Notes: a model not told the origin generated them from the letters alone. 32,593 nucleotides of DNA from Frankia torreyi (GCF_000948395.1 NZ_JYFN01000025.1:11145-43737), one strand, 5' to 3'; positions 7,507-16,381 are shown, numbered from the stretch's first letter. Program-made: numbers and translations.

Positions 7507-7570
7507 CAGCCCGGCCTGGCGCGGTGCAGCTCCGGCCTGGCGTAGTGCAGCCCGGCGCGGTGCGGCGTGC
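7507..7570. repeat. Degenerate 20-21 bp direct repeats next to the rpsR stop
   Basis: Three imperfect units begin with CAGC at 7507, 7527 and 7548. They share the pattern CAGCCCGGCCTGGCGCGGTG with small changes. They end at the rpsR stop codon on the opposite strand. No stem-loop typical of a terminator is evident. Confidence 0.65.
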
Positions 7571-7825
7571 TCAGCGGCCCCGGGCCGCGGCGGGGCCAGG
7601 GTAGGGCAACAGCGCCATCTCCCGGGCGTTCTTGATCGCCCGGGTCACCTCCCGATGCTGGCGGGGGGTCAGCCCGGTGATCCGCCGCGCCCGGATCTTG
7701 CCCCGGTCCGAGATGAACTGGCGCAGCAGGGCGATGTCCTTGTAATCGACGTAGGTGATCCCGCGTTCGCGGAGAATGTTCGGCTTCTTACGCTGTCCCG
7801 GCTGCGGGGCGCGACGCGTGGGCAT
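7571..7825 (-). CDS. rpsR: 30S ribosomal protein S18, cysteine-free paralogue
   Basis: This 84-residue S18 family protein has the conserved core [19 protein letters not shown], followed by [30 protein letters not shown]18 is part of the small ribosomal subunit platform and binds S6. Its N-terminal half has no cysteine ([16 protein letters not shown]), where the zinc-type form has cysteine pairs. Actinobacteria often carry such zinc-independent paralogues under Zur control, replacing the zinc forms in zinc shortage. It stands alone, without rpmB, rpmG or rpsN beside it, and without the rpsF-ssb-rplI neighbours of the main copy. This supports the paralogue reading. The ATG at 7825 has AGGAGG 7 bases upstream. 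I found no convincing Zur box in the 252 bp ahead of it. Confidence 0.95.
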   Translation of the reverse strand: MPTRRAPQPGQRKKPNILRERGITYVDYKDIALLRQFISDRGKIRARRITGLTPRQHREVTRAIKNAREMALLPYPGPAAARGR

Positions 7826-7936
7826 GGGATGACCTCCTGTCGACCATCGGCGTCATCTCGGTTATCTCACGGAGCGCGCCGTGATGGTCGGGCGACGACG
7901 ATCCGCGCTCGGTCGCCATGGCGGCGCCACCCACCC

Positions 7937-7954
7937 CGGTTTGGCGGCAAACCG
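7937..7954. promoter_or_regulatory. Inverted repeat between divergent rpsR and DUF4394 gene
   Basis: CGGTTTG and CAAACCG form perfect 7-bp arms around GCGG. The site is 112 bp upstream of rpsR and 124 bp upstream of the divergent secreted-protein gene. It could be an operator or an RNA hairpin in a leader. It does not resemble the AT-rich palindromes bound by Zur. Confidence 0.4.
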
Positions 7955-8077
7955 CCGATCCTGCACATCGTTGATTTCAGGTAACTCTAAGCATCTACTT
8001 CGGCCGGGTGGTGGTCACGTGGGGTGACGGGGATCGCGGCCTTCCGCCTCACATCAACCGTTCGGAAGGAGACTCTC

Positions 8078-9010
8078 GTGAGTAGAAGCCATTCTTCGGC
8101 ACGCGCGGCGGCACTCACCGCCGCGCTGGCCGCCGGAATCGTCGCCGCCATCCCGGGCCTGGCCGGGGTGGCGAGCGCCGCTCCCGCAGCCCCGGGTGCT
8201 GCGGGTGCCGCGGCCGTTTCACAGCGCCCGGCACTGTTCGGCGGCCTGCGGGCGGTCGGGCTGACCACAACGGGTTACCTGGTCCGCTTCGACGTCAACG
8301 CGCCCTCCCGGCTGGTGCGGATCGGTCGGGTCACCGGCCTCGTCGGCGGCGACACGAGCCTCATCGGGATCGACTACCGGGTGCAGAACAGCCGGCTCTA
8401 CGGTGTCGGCAACCTCGGCGGCATCTATGTGATCAACACGTCCAACGCGGTCGCGATCCGCGTGTCGCACCTGACGGTGGCGCTCAGCGGCACCGCCTTC
8501 GATGTCGACTTCGACCCGGCGGCCAACCGACTGCACATCATCAGCAACACCGGCCAGAACCTGCGGCACAACCTCGACGACTCGATCGGTACCCCGCCGA
8601 TCGGCACCACGGTCGTCGACACGCCGCTGAAGTACCCGCCGGCGGTCATCGCGGCGAACGGTCTGACCGGCGCCGCCTACACCAACAACGACCTGGACCC
8701 CGCGACGTCGACCACCCTGTTCACCATCAACACCACCCTCGGGCAGGTGGATGTCGACTCGCCGGCCAACTCCGGCCAGCTCGTCCCGACGGGGCGGTTC
8801 GGCGTGCCCGTCGGCGGCAACGCCGGCTTCGACATCTACACCCGACGGTCGAACGGCCGGGCAGTCAGCAACCGGGCCTTCGCGACCCTGCTGGTCGGGA
8901 CCACCTACCGGCTGGCCGAGATCGATCCGCTGACCGGGCGGATCCGCGCCCACGGCTCGTTCCCGAGCAACGCCCAGGTCGCCGACATCGCGATCCCGCC
9001 GAACCAGTAG
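8078..9010 (+). CDS. Secreted DUF4394-domain protein
   Basis: This 310-residue protein starts with a clear Sec signal peptide: Arg-containing n-region, hydrophobic stretch LTAALAAGIVAAIPGLAG, and probable cleavage after VASA (about residue 34). An Ala/Gly linker follows. The rest is the DUF4394 domain with beta-propeller-like repeats, for example GTAFDVDFDPAANRLHIISN and GAAYTNNDLDPATSTTLF. It ends VADIAIPP. DUF4394 proteins are extracellular and of unknown biochemical function. The GTG at 8078 is chosen because GGAAGGA sits 7 bases upstream and because it begins the signal peptide; the frame opens earlier, at 8024. It is divergent from rpsR and convergent with tex, with a strong terminator between. 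Confidence 0.92.
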   Translation: MSRSHSSARAAALTAALAAGIVAAIPGLAGVASAAPAAPGAAGAAAVSQRPALFGGLRAVGLTTTGYLVRFDVNAPSRLVRIGRVTGLVGGDTSLIGIDYRVQNSRLYGVGNLGGIYVINTSNAVAIRVSHLTVALSGTAFDVDFDPAANRLHIISNTGQNLRHNLDDSIGTPPIGTTVVDTPLKYPPAVIAANGLTGAAYTNNDLDPATSTTLFTINTTLGQVDVDSPANSGQLVPTGRFGVPVGGNAGFDIYTRRSNGRAVSNRAFATLLVGTTYRLAEIDPLTGRIRAHGSFPSNAQVADIAIPPNQ

Positions 9011-9046
9011 AGGGCCGAGCCAGCCGGAACTGCCGCCAGACTCGCG

Positions 9047-9082
9047 GCGGGTCGGGATGGTGCCCACACCGTCCCGACCCGC
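9047..9082. terminator. Bidirectional terminator hairpin between DUF4394 gene and tex
   Basis: Arms GCGGGTCGGGA (9047-9057) and TCCCGACCCGC (9072-9082) are perfect complements. The loop adds GGTG/CACC pairs, so only one mismatch interrupts a 16-bp stem. It sits 36 bp after one stop and 55 bp after the other. No U-tract follows, as is usual in this group. Confidence 0.85.
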
Positions 9083-9137
9083 CCGCGGGGTCCTGCCGAC
9101 CGCCGCGCCCGCGCCCGCGGGCGCGCCCCAGGCCGGG

Positions 9138-11852
9138 TCAGCTCCGCTTGCGGTCGGAGCCGTCGAGGGTGATCCGGTCGCCGGTGACGATCCCGGCCCG
9201 CCGCAGCGCGTCGGCGATGGCCCCGTCCGGCGCACCGCCGCGCCCGCCCCGGCCACCGCCCGCACCGCCGCCGCCCCGGCCACCGCCCGCGCCGCCGCCG
9301 GAACCCACGCCGCCGGAGCCCCCCGTCCCGCCGCGGCCACCGCCGCGCGTGCCGGGACCCCGACCGGCCGATCCGTCGCGGCCGCCGCCCCGGCCACGGC
9401 CACCGACGCCGTCGCGGCGCTCACCGCCGGCCTCGCCGCGCCGCGCGCCCCCCCGACCCCGGCCACCGACGCCGTCGCGGCGCTCACCGCCGGCCTCGCC
9501 GCGCCGCGCGCCCTCCCGACCCGTGCCGCCGCCGCCGGGAGCCCGCCGCTCGCTACCGCCGCTACCGCCGCTACCGCCGCTACCGCCGCTACCGTCGCCG
9601 CCGCGGCGCCCCGAACCGCGCCCGCCGCCGCCCGCCGGCGCCCCGACCTCGTCGTCCAGGCGCAGCGTCAGCGAGATCCGCTTACGCGGGATGTCGACGT
9701 CGAGAACCTTCACCGTGACGATGTCGCCGGGCTTGGCGACCTCCCGCGGGTCGCTGACGAAGTTCTTCGACATCGCCGAGACATGCACCAGGCCGTCCTG
9801 GTGCACCCCGATGTCGACGAAGGCGCCGAAGGCGGCCACGTTGGTGACGGTGCCCTCCAGCGTCATCCCGGGCACCAGGTCCGCGAGGGTCTCGATCCCC
9901 TCCGTGAACGCCGCCGTGCGGAACGCCGGCCGCGGGTCGCGTCCCGGCTTCTCCAGCTCGGCGAGGATGTCGGTCACCGTCGGCAGCCCGACGGCGTCGT
10001 CGACGAACTCGGTCGGCTTCAGTGACCGCAGCACGGCACCGTTGCCGATGAGCGTGCTCAGCTCGCTGCCGGTGGCCGCGAGGATCCGCCGGACCACCGG
10101 GTAGGACTCGGGGTGCACGCTGGAGCCGTCCAACGGGTCGTCCCCGCCGCGGATGCGCAGGAAGCCGGCGCACTGCTCGAACGCCTTCGGGCCGAGCCGG
10201 GGCACCTCCCGCAGCGCCTCGCGGGTGCGGAACGGGCCGTTGGCGTCGCGGTGGCGGACCAGGTTCTCGGCGAGGCCCGCGCCGATTCCCGACACCCGGG
10301 TCAGTAGCGGCGCCGACGCGGTGTTGACGTCCACCCCCACGGCGTTCACGCAGTCCTCCACCACGGCGTCGAGGGACGACGACAACCGCGTCTCGGACAG
10401 GTCGTGCTGGTACTGGCCCACCCCGATCGACTTCGGATCGATCTTGACGAGCTCGGCGAGCGGGTCCTGCAGGCGGCGGGCTATCGAGACCGCGCCCCGC
10501 AGCGAGACGTCCATCCCGGGCAGCTCGGCCGCTGCATAGGCGGACGCCGAGTACACCGACGCCCCCGCCTCGGAGACGGTCACCTTCGTCAGGGACAGCT
10601 CCGGATGCCGGCGGATGAGGTCGTCGGCCAGCTTGTCGGTCTCCCGAGAGGCCGTCCCGTTCCCGATCGAGATCAGGTCGACGCGGTGCTCGGCGGCCAG
10701 GCGGGCCAGGGTGGCGATCGACTCGTCCCAGCGCCGGGCCGGGACGTGCGGATGGATGGTGTCGGTGGCGACCACCTTGCCGGTCGCGTCGACCACGGCG
10801 ACCTTCACGCCCGTGCGGTAACCCGGGTCCAGGCCCATCGTCGCCCGGCTGCCGGCCGGCGCCGCGAGCAGCAGGTCGCGCAGGTTGGCCGCGAACACGC
10901 GCACGGCGGTGTCCTCCGCCGCCGTCCACAGCCGCATCCGCAGGTCCACGCCGAGGTGCACGATGATGCGGGTGCGCCAGGCCCAGCGGACGGTGTCGAC
11001 GAGCCAGCGGTCCGCCGGCCGGCCCGCGTCGGAGATCCCGAAGGTCTCGGCGATCCGCAGCTCGTAGCTCGTCGGCCCGGGTGCGGGCAGGGCGCCCGGC
11101 TCGGCCGGGGTGTCGGGCTCCAGGGTGAGGTCGAGGATCTCCTCCTTCTCGCCCCGGAACGCGGCCAGGATGCGGTGCGAGGGCAGCGAGGTGAACGGCT
11201 CGGAGAAGTCGAAGTAGTCGGCGAACTTCGCGCCGGCCTCCTGTTTGCCCTCCCGTACCCGGGAGACGAGCACGCCACGGGACCACATCTGCTCCCGCAG
11301 CGCGCCGATGAGATCGGCGTCCTCGGCGAACCGCTCGACGAGGATCGCCCGCGCGCCCTCCAGCGCGGCCCCGGCGTCCGCCACCCCCTTCTCCGGGTCG
11401 ACGTAGCCACTCGCCGTGCCGTGCGGGTCGAGGGCAGGGTCGCCCAGCAGGGCCAGGGCCAGTGGCTCCAGGCCGGCCTCCCGGGCGATCTGCGCCTTCG
11501 TCCGCCGCTTGGGCTTGTACGGCAGGTAGATGTCCTCCAGCCGGGCCTTGGAGTCCGCCGCCAGGATCTGCGCCTCAAGGGCCTCGTCGAGCTTGCCCTG
11601 GGCGCGGATGGACTCCAGCACCGCCGTGCGCCGCTCCTCCAGCTCCCGCAGGTAGCGCAGCCGCTCCTCCAGGGTGCGTAGCTGGGTGTCGTCGAGGGTG
11701 CCCGTCGCCTCCTTGCGGTAGCGGGCGATGAAGGGCACGGTGGCGCCCCCGTCGAGCAGGTCGACCGCCGCCGTCACCTGCCCCTGGCGCACGCCGAGCT
11801 CGTCGGCGATCCGCTGATGGATGGACCGCTGTGGGACAGATGTCGTCGTCAC
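9138..11852 (-). CDS. tex: Tex family RNA-binding transcription accessory protein
   Basis: This 904-residue Tex protein has the N-terminal helical domain ([37 protein letters not shown]). The YqgF/RNase H-like domain follows ([17 protein letters not shown], and [15 protein letters not shown]), then the helix-hairpin-helix region ([29 protein letters not shown]). An S1 RNA-binding domain comes last ([20 protein letters not shown], about 660-732). Tex binds nucleic acid and influences transcription and stress tolerance. Unusually, about 135 residues of Gly/Arg/Ser-rich sequence (about 740-873) follow the S1 domain, before a short conserved-looking end, [22 protein letters not shown]-like tails bind RNA. 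Most Tex proteins are about 750-800 residues, so this tail accounts for the extra length. The start is GTG at 11852. Confidence 0.95.
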   Translation of the reverse strand: MTTTSVPQRSIHQRIADELGVRQGQVTAAVDLLDGGATVPFIARYRKEATGTLDDTQLRTLEERLRYLRELEERRTAVLESIRAQGKLDEALEAQILAADSKARLEDIYLPYKPKRRTKAQIAREAGLEPLALALLGDPALDPHGTASGYVDPEKGVADAGAALEGARAILVERFAEDADLIGALREQMWSRGVLVSRVREGKQEAGAKFADYFDFSEPFTSLPSHRILAAFRGEKEEILDLTLEPDTPAEPGALPAPGPTSYELRIAETFGISDAGRPADRWLVDTVRWAWRTRIIVHLGVDLRMRLWTAAEDTAVRVFAANLRDLLLAAPAGSRATMGLDPGYRTGVKVAVVDATGKVVATDTIHPHVPARRWDESIATLARLAAEHRVDLISIGNGTASRETDKLADDLIRRHPELSLTKVTVSEAGASVYSASAYAAAELPGMDVSLRGAVSIARRLQDPLAELVKIDPKSIGVGQYQHDLSETRLSSSLDAVVEDCVNAVGVDVNTASAPLLTRVSGIGAGLAENLVRHRDANGPFRTREALREVPRLGPKAFEQCAGFLRIRGGDDPLDGSSVHPESYPVVRRILAATGSELSTLIGNGAVLRSLKPTEFVDDAVGLPTVTDILAELEKPGRDPRPAFRTAAFTEGIETLADLVPGMTLEGTVTNVAAFGAFVDIGVHQDGLVHVSAMSKNFVSDPREVAKPGDIVTVKVLDVDIPRKRISLTLRLDDEVGAPAGGGGRGSGRRGGDGSGGSGGSGGSGGSERRAPGGGGTGREGARRGEAGGERRDGVGGRGRGGARRGEAGGERRDGVGGRGRGGGRDGSAGRGPGTRGGGRGGTGGSGGVGSGGGAGGGRGGGGAGGGRGGRGGAPDGAIADALRRAGIVTGDRITLDGSDRKRS
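9398..9512. repeat. 63-bp tandem duplication inside tex
   Basis: Two nearly identical copies begin at 9398 and 9461. They encode a 21-residue block ([20 protein letters not shown] and one more residue) twice in the Gly/Arg-rich tail. The near-identity of the DNA, including third codon positions, points to a recent duplication. Confidence 0.92.
9552..9596. repeat. 9-bp tandem repeat, 5 copies, inside tex
   Basis: GCTACCGCC is repeated four times, followed by GCTACCGTC. On the coding strand this encodes [12 protein letters not shown] in the flexible tail of Tex. Confidence 0.93.
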
Positions 11853-12286
11853 AATGCCTGATCCGCCTTCTCGTCCTCGTCGCTGCTGTGCGCGTCAGCG
11901 CGGTGCCGGGCCGTCCGGCCGATCCGCGCTGACTGCGAGACTACGGGCGATCACCCGCCGCTTTCCGCCCGGGCGGCCATCCGGGCTGATGCGCCGGCCG
12001 CCGCCCGTGGGCCGCGGTGCGGCGATCGGCCCGGGCCGCCGTCCGCCGAGGGCATCCTCCGTGGTCGTGGCTGGTCCGGTGTGATCCGGTGTGATCCGTC
12101 CCGTTCGATTCCGTTGCTGGGCATATCCCATTGGTGCGACATGACCTATGATGTGCGCGTGCGCACAGGGGGTGGGGCCGCGGGTGCGGGAGACTGTTAT
12201 TCTCCGCATTCCGGACGTGGTCCGGCTGGATACGGCACGTCCATGCCGGGGCCGTCCGCCGCCGGATTGCGACGCAGGGCGGCGGA
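11853..12286. other. Gene-free divergent promoter region, tex / MEDS gene (434 bp)
   Basis: No supported gene. It separates two divergently transcribed genes and must hold both promoters, though none can be assigned. The only structure noted is an exact 10-bp direct repeat, CCGGTGTGAT, at 12076 and 12086, one helical turn apart. The stretch 12095-12205 is less GC-rich than its surroundings. Confidence 0.6.
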
Positions 12287-13516
12287 GTGACTCGGGAGAG
12301 TACTCCGGGCCCCGTTCGCGGCCCGGCCCTGAGCCCGACCGGCGTCGGCGGCATTCGCCACGAGGCTTTCCTGTACCGGGGTGACGTCGGTTTCCTCAGT
12401 GCGACCAGGGATTTCATCCTCGCCGGCCTCGCGGCGGACGAGGACGTTCTCGTCGCGGTGACGCCCTCGCGGATGGCGCTTCTTCGGGCCGTGCTCGGCC
12501 GGGCCGCGAGGCGAGTCACATTTCTTGACCTGACGGAGGTCGGCCGGAATCCGGCGCGCATCATCCCCGCCTGGCAGGAATTCCTCGACCTCGGGATCGA
12601 ACGGGGCCGGACGGTCCGCGGGATCGGCGAGCCGCTGTGGTCCGGGCGCCCCGTTCCCGAGCAACGGGAATGCATGCTCCACGAGGCCCTGCTCAACGAG
12701 GCCTTCGCCGCCCCGCCGGCCTGGCGGCTGCGCTGCCCCTACGAGGTGACCGCGCTCGATTCGGTGACCGTCGACGAGGTGTGGCAGACCCATCCGGTGG
12801 TGGTGGACGGCGGGCTCGGCCGCATCAGCGCGCGCTACCGGCCGCCGGCCGGACCGGCCGCGTCGGTGACGGCCGCGGCTGCCGCCGTCGCCGTCGCGGT
12901 GGCCGAGGCCGGAGCCGCTTCGGCCACGGCCGCCGCCGTGGTGGCCGAGGCCGGTGTCACGTCTGCCAGCGCCACCTCTGTCGCCGCCGCCGCTGCTGTC
13001 GCCGCCGCGGCGGTGGCCGACGCTACCGTGGCCGTTGCGACGGGCGTTGCCTCCGGCCCAGGCGAGGGGGCCGATCTGCCGGCCCGGCCAGGCACGGCTA
13101 CCCGATGGGATCTGCTTGCCGAGCCGCTACCGGACCTCGGTCCGCCGCGGGCCGAGGTTGCGTTCGGCCCGGCTGACCTCGGTCTGGTCCGCGCGGCGGC
13201 CACCCGCGCGGCCCTCGCGGACGGGCTGGGGGAGGACCGAGCCGGCGATCTCGAACTCGCCGTGCACGAGGTCGCGACGAACAGCATCCGCCACGGCGGC
13301 GGGCGAGGAGCCGCGCGTTTCTGGATTTTCGCCGGCTGCCTGATCTGCGAGGTCACCGACTCCGGTCAGCTCGCCGACCGGCTCGCCGGGCGACGGCGTC
13401 CGGACCTCGACCTCAGTGGCGGGCGCGGGCTCTGGCTTGTCAACCAGCTCTGCGATCTCGTGCAGCTCCGTTCGGGGAGCGCCGGCACGACCGTGCGGAT
13501 GTTCATGTACGTCTGA
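12287..13516 (+). CDS. MEDS-domain / RsbW-type ATPase regulatory protein
   Basis: This 409-residue protein joins two modules. Residues about 22-185 form a MEDS (DcmR-type sensory) domain (RHEAFLYRGDVGFLSATRDF, IGEPLWSGRP, HEALLNEAF). Residues about 290-409 form a HATPase_c domain of the RsbW anti-sigma type, with N-box ELAVHEVATNSIRHGG (323-338), EVTDSG (355-360) and GGRGLWLVNQLCD (378-390). Between them lies a stretch of about 65 residues made almost only of Ala, Val, Thr, Ser and Glu (about 190-255, bases 12854-13051). It is possibly a long helix or low-complexity linker. The architecture is common in actinobacteria and is thought to regulate sigma factors through partner switching. No sigma factor or anti-anti-sigma gene is adjacent. 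The GTG start has only a weak GGCGGA upstream. Confidence 0.88.
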   Translation: MTRESTPGPVRGPALSPTGVGGIRHEAFLYRGDVGFLSATRDFILAGLAADEDVLVAVTPSRMALLRAVLGRAARRVTFLDLTEVGRNPARIIPAWQEFLDLGIERGRTVRGIGEPLWSGRPVPEQRECMLHEALLNEAFAAPPAWRLRCPYEVTALDSVTVDEVWQTHPVVVDGGLGRISARYRPPAGPAASVTAAAAAVAVAVAEAGAASATAAAVVAEAGVTSASATSVAAAAAVAAAAVADATVAVATGVASGPGEGADLPARPGTATRWDLLAEPLPDLGPPRAEVAFGPADLGLVRAAATRAALADGLGEDRAGDLELAVHEVATNSIRHGGGRGAARFWIFAGCLICEVTDSGQLADRLAGRRRPDLDLSGGRGLWLVNQLCDLVQLRSGSAGTTVRMFMYV

Positions 13517-13562
13517 CCGGTCGCGGCGCTGGCGCGCACGCCCGGTGGGGGAGGAGACTGCG

Positions 13563-14351
13563 GTGACGTCAGCGGAGCGGACCCGGGTCGGGCGCGGAGC
13601 CTGGCCCACGGACGGCCGGGGCGGGACCATCGCCCCGGCGGAGGGCGGATCCGCCGCCGGGCCGGGCCGGTGCTACGGCGTCGGCGCGGGCGAGGCCCCA
13701 CCCGCCGGCAGCACCGACGCGGACATCCTCGCCGTTCGCGCCGGGGTCACCGCGCTCAGCCGGGCGCTGAACTGGCACGGCGGGCCGGGCACCCCGGTGC
13801 CGACCGACGGCCGCTTCACCGCCGCCACCAGGGCGGCCGTCATCGCCTTCCAGGAAAAGCTGCAGCCCGTGATCAACCGTGACATGTACCTGCCGGCGGT
13901 CGAGCACAGCCTGGCGGGATTCGTCAACAAGGAGACGTCCTACGCGTTGTTCATGCCGATCGCGGACCGTTACGCGTTGAAGTACACGGTCCCCCGCGGA
14001 CTCCTGCGCGGTATCACCACCATCGAGAGCAACTGGGATCCCGGCGCGGTCGGCTACTGGACCAACTCGGATTTCGGGCTCTGCCAGTGGAACACCACGC
14101 TTCCGGAGATCACCACCGCCCGGGCGCTTGATCCCTTCTGGGCGCTCGACTCCACCGCCCGGGCGATGCGAGAACGCTTTGATTCCGACCGCTGGGGCCA
14201 TAACTGGCTGTACGTCATTGCCGCGCACAATGTCCCGACCTGGGCCGCGCAGTGGGCCCAGGGCGAACTATCCGCCACCGATCCGGCCGACAAACCAAAA
14301 CTCGACCGGATGAACGGCTACGTCAGCAACGTCCTCGCCCGCGTCTGGTGA
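13563..14351 (+). CDS. Peptidoglycan-binding, lysozyme/transglycosylase-like protein
   Basis: This 262-residue protein has a peptidoglycan-binding-like part at about 55-100 (ALNWHGGPGTPVPTDGRFTA, RAAVIAFQEKL). A lysozyme-like domain follows, with RGLLRGITTIESNWDPGAVG, where Glu155 is the likely catalytic acid, and SDFGLCQWN. It ends with LYVIAAHNVPTWAAQWAQGE. The expected activity is cleavage of cell-wall glycan. No signal peptide or membrane helix is visible; the N-terminal 50 residues are Gly/Ala/Pro-rich, so any export route is unclear. The GTG at 13563 is chosen because GGGGAGGAGA precedes it; the frame itself is open upstream into the previous gene. It follows the MEDS gene by 46 bp on the same strand, so the two may be co-transcribed. 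Confidence 0.82.
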   Translation: MTSAERTRVGRGAWPTDGRGGTIAPAEGGSAAGPGRCYGVGAGEAPPAGSTDADILAVRAGVTALSRALNWHGGPGTPVPTDGRFTAATRAAVIAFQEKLQPVINRDMYLPAVEHSLAGFVNKETSYALFMPIADRYALKYTVPRGLLRGITTIESNWDPGAVGYWTNSDFGLCQWNTTLPEITTARALDPFWALDSTARAMRERFDSDRWGHNWLYVIAAHNVPTWAAQWAQGELSATDPADKPKLDRMNGYVSNVLARVW

Positions 14352-14391
14352 CGGCGGTGGCCGGCCCGGTGCCGAGGGGACGCGGCGGGGG

Positions 14392-14835
14392 TCAGTCCGG
14401 AAGGGCCGTGACCTTGTCCAGGACCGCGGTGTTCAGCCGGCGGATGCCGATCGGGGCGAAGGTGCGTTCGAAGAAGCCGCCGACCCCGCCGGCGCCGTCC
14501 CACGTGGTGGTCGCCGTGACCGTGCTCTGCCGCTCGCCGGCGCCGGGCGTCACCTGCCACTGGGTCTGCAGCGAGGAGTTCTGGTCCGCCTCGACGAGGG
14601 TGGTCGGATCCGGCGCGGACACCGTCGCGTCGACCTGGCGGACCCGCTTGCGGGTGGCCTGCAGCCGGTAGGCGATCCGGCTGCCCGCGCCGATGCCACC
14701 CGCCAGCACCCGGTACTCCGAGACGTTCTCCGGCCAGGACCGGGCGCGGGTGCCCTGGTAGTCGGCGAGCTTCGCGACGACCTGCTCGGGCGTGCCGGGC
14801 ACGGCCCGCTGGACCACGACCTTGATCTGTCCCAC
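14392..14835 (-). CDS. SRPBCC family protein (polyketide cyclase/dehydrase-like)
   Basis: This 147-residue protein has the SRPBCC/START-like helix-grip fold. It begins VGQIKVVVQRAVPGTPEQVVAKLADY, of which the first strand and helix are typical, and ends RRLNTAVLDKVTALPD with the long C-terminal helix. Such proteins bind hydrophobic ligands; no specific ligand can be inferred. The GTG start at 14835 is preferred over the ATG at 14868 because GGGAGG lies 7-8 bases before it. It converges on the transglycosylase-like gene with a 40-bp gap and no obvious terminator. Confidence 0.86.
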   Translation of the reverse strand: MGQIKVVVQRAVPGTPEQVVAKLADYQGTRARSWPENVSEYRVLAGGIGAGSRIAYRLQATRKRVRQVDATVSAPDPTTLVEADQNSSLQTQWQVTPGAGERQSTVTATTTWDGAGGVGGFFERTFAPIGIRRLNTAVLDKVTALPD

Positions 14836-15150
14836 CGCTGTTCCTCCCTCGCTGCCGGGCATCCGCACCGGTCAGATTCGCACGCCGGCCGCGGACGCCG
14901 CAGCAGGGCCGCCCAAGCACCGATCCGGGATGGCCGGATCGATTACCCAGAGTTACATTGCGAGAGACGCTGGCGGCGGCCCCGAGACTGGCCGCGGCCA
15001 CGGGGGCGCCGATGAGGGGGTAGGCCGATTTCTCGCGTATGGCCAGGTTGTCCGCGTGCCTTCGGAGATCTCCTCGTCTTCTGCACGGGCGCGGACAGCC
15101 GCGCGGTAGGTCCGCAGGACCGGCACCGTTTCGTCACCGCCGGTGCACTC

Positions 15151-16290
15151 ATGCTGCTGACCGCTGGGCTCGCCACCTACGCAGGGGCCACCGTCGCCGG
15201 GATGGGCCTGCACCGCTCGGCCCTCGGCGCGCTCCCGTTCGGCCTGTTCTACGCAACGGTGATCTTTTTCCTCGACCGATCGGTGCTGCTGTCCGCCCGC
15301 CCGTACCGCTACGGTCCGGACGGGTCCGTCCGGGTGGGCCGGGCCGGGCCGGCCACCGTCATGCGGATCTTCATCGCCGTCTGCGCCGCGGTGCTCGTCG
15401 GGGAGACGCTGCTACTGAGGATCTTCGCGCCGTCGATCGCGCCGCGGGTCACCCAGATCCGGCAGGAGGATCTCGGCCGGGTGCTGCGCGGCTGGGATGC
15501 CAACCAGCTCGGCGAGCAGCGGGTCCTGCGCGACGACCTCGCCGCCCGCCAGCATGCGTTGGACGGCGCCCACGCCCTCGTCACCGGCAAGACCGCCGAG
15601 GTGAACTGCCAGCTCACCGGGGGCGACGGCTGTCTGAGCGGCGAGGGGCCGGTGTACCGGATCAAGCTCGGCGAGCTCGGCGCCGCGACCACGGCGGTGA
15701 CCACCGCGACCGGCCAGCGCGATGCCGCCCAGGCCCGCCTGGATGCCTTCGACCAGTCCCGCGACACCCGTCGCGCGCACTTCCGTGACCAGCAGACCGC
15801 CACCGTCGACGCCGCCGACGACCTGCTGATCCGGGAGAAGGCGTTCTGGCGGCTGACGGCCGCCGACCGCTCCGTGCTGCTCTGGCGGACGGTGCTGACC
15901 CTGTTGCTGCTCGGCATCGACCTCGGTCCGCTGATGTTCAAGCGGACGCTGGAGCAGACGGAGCTGCGGCGCCGGGAGCGGCTCGTCCAGTGGCAGGGGG
16001 AGACCACCGACGAGGTCGACGCCCTGCAGATCGGCCAGACCGCGCGTCGCCGCGGAGAGCTCGCCCAGGCCCTCGCCGAGGGCGCCGCCGATCGTTACGG
16101 CCAGTACGTGCGGCGCCGGGACGAGATCGGCACCTCGCTGCGGGTCGCCGCCGATCTCGCCGACGCGGACGTCGGCCGCGAGCAGATCCGCATCGACCGG
16201 GACAGCCGGATCCGCGACCTGCGCGTGCGGTACCGCGTGCCGGACCCGGCGCCGGCGCCGGACCCCGCCGACCGCTCCGCGCCGTCCTGA
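15151..16290 (+). CDS. DUF4407 membrane protein, N-terminus disturbed
   Basis: This 379-residue DUF4407 protein has membrane helices near the start (LLTAGLATYAGATVAGMGL), at ALGALPFGLFYATVIFFLD, at MRIFIAVCAAVLVGETLLL, and later at LLWRTVLTLLLLGIDLGPL. A long, charged, coiled region lies between the third and fourth. Function is unknown. The frame reads sensibly upstream of the ATG at 15151: from about 15061 it encodes FGDLLVFCTGADSRAVGPQD then RHRFVTAGAL, which matches the conserved N-terminus of the family. However, no ATG, GTG or TTG exists in this frame back to the stop at 15013. A good ATG occurs in another frame at 15039. The true start is therefore either frameshifted (a real mutation or a sequence error) or non-canonical. 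Confidence 0.82.
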   Translation: MLLTAGLATYAGATVAGMGLHRSALGALPFGLFYATVIFFLDRSVLLSARPYRYGPDGSVRVGRAGPATVMRIFIAVCAAVLVGETLLLRIFAPSIAPRVTQIRQEDLGRVLRGWDANQLGEQRVLRDDLAARQHALDGAHALVTGKTAEVNCQLTGGDGCLSGEGPVYRIKLGELGAATTAVTTATGQRDAAQARLDAFDQSRDTRRAHFRDQQTATVDAADDLLIREKAFWRLTAADRSVLLWRTVLTLLLLGIDLGPLMFKRTLEQTELRRRERLVQWQGETTDEVDALQIGQTARRRGELAQALAEGAADRYGQYVRRRDEIGTSLRVAADLADADVGREQIRIDRDSRIRDLRVRYRVPDPAPAPDPADRSAPS

Positions 16291-16344
16291 ACCGCCGCGC
16301 CGTCCTGAACCGCCGCGCCGTCCTGAACCGCCGCGCCGTCCTGG
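16281..16344. repeat. 18-bp tandem repeat across the DUF4407 stop codon
   Basis: The unit GCCGTCCTGAACCGCCGC starts at 16281, 16299 and 16317, and a partial fourth copy starts at 16335. The TGA of the first copy is the stop codon of the DUF4407 gene. The later copies lie in the 3' untranslated region. Confidence 0.95.
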
Positions 16345-16381
16345 GCAGGACCCAGCCGTCCTGACCGCCCGGGGCATGGCA

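Larger units (their letters stand above)
6813..7570. other. Gene-free region between cvnA and rpsR (758 bp)
   Basis: No convincing reading frame is seen on either strand; the open frames are short and Arg/Pro-rich. The region must carry the cvnA promoter, but no clear -35/-10 pair is visible. It holds three 22-bp direct repeats (6966-7031), a near-perfect inverted repeat (7175-7221) and a third, looser repeat next to the end of rpsR. It also has a less GC-rich patch near 7260-7345. Confidence 0.7.

Noticed and set aside
7826-8077. Possible Zur box ahead of the cysteine-free S18 gene
   Set aside because: No AT-rich palindrome of the expected type is visible. The only inverted repeat (7937-7954) has a different sequence.
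8219-9487. Long minus-strand open frame (422 codons)
   Set aside because: It is antisense to the DUF4394 gene and runs through the strong terminator into the tex repeats; the product is repetitive Ala/Val/Arg sequence with no family features.
9682-11286. Second long minus-strand frame inside tex
   Set aside because: It is the shifted frame of tex. The product is Arg/Pro/Gly-rich, while the tex frame shows all family domains.
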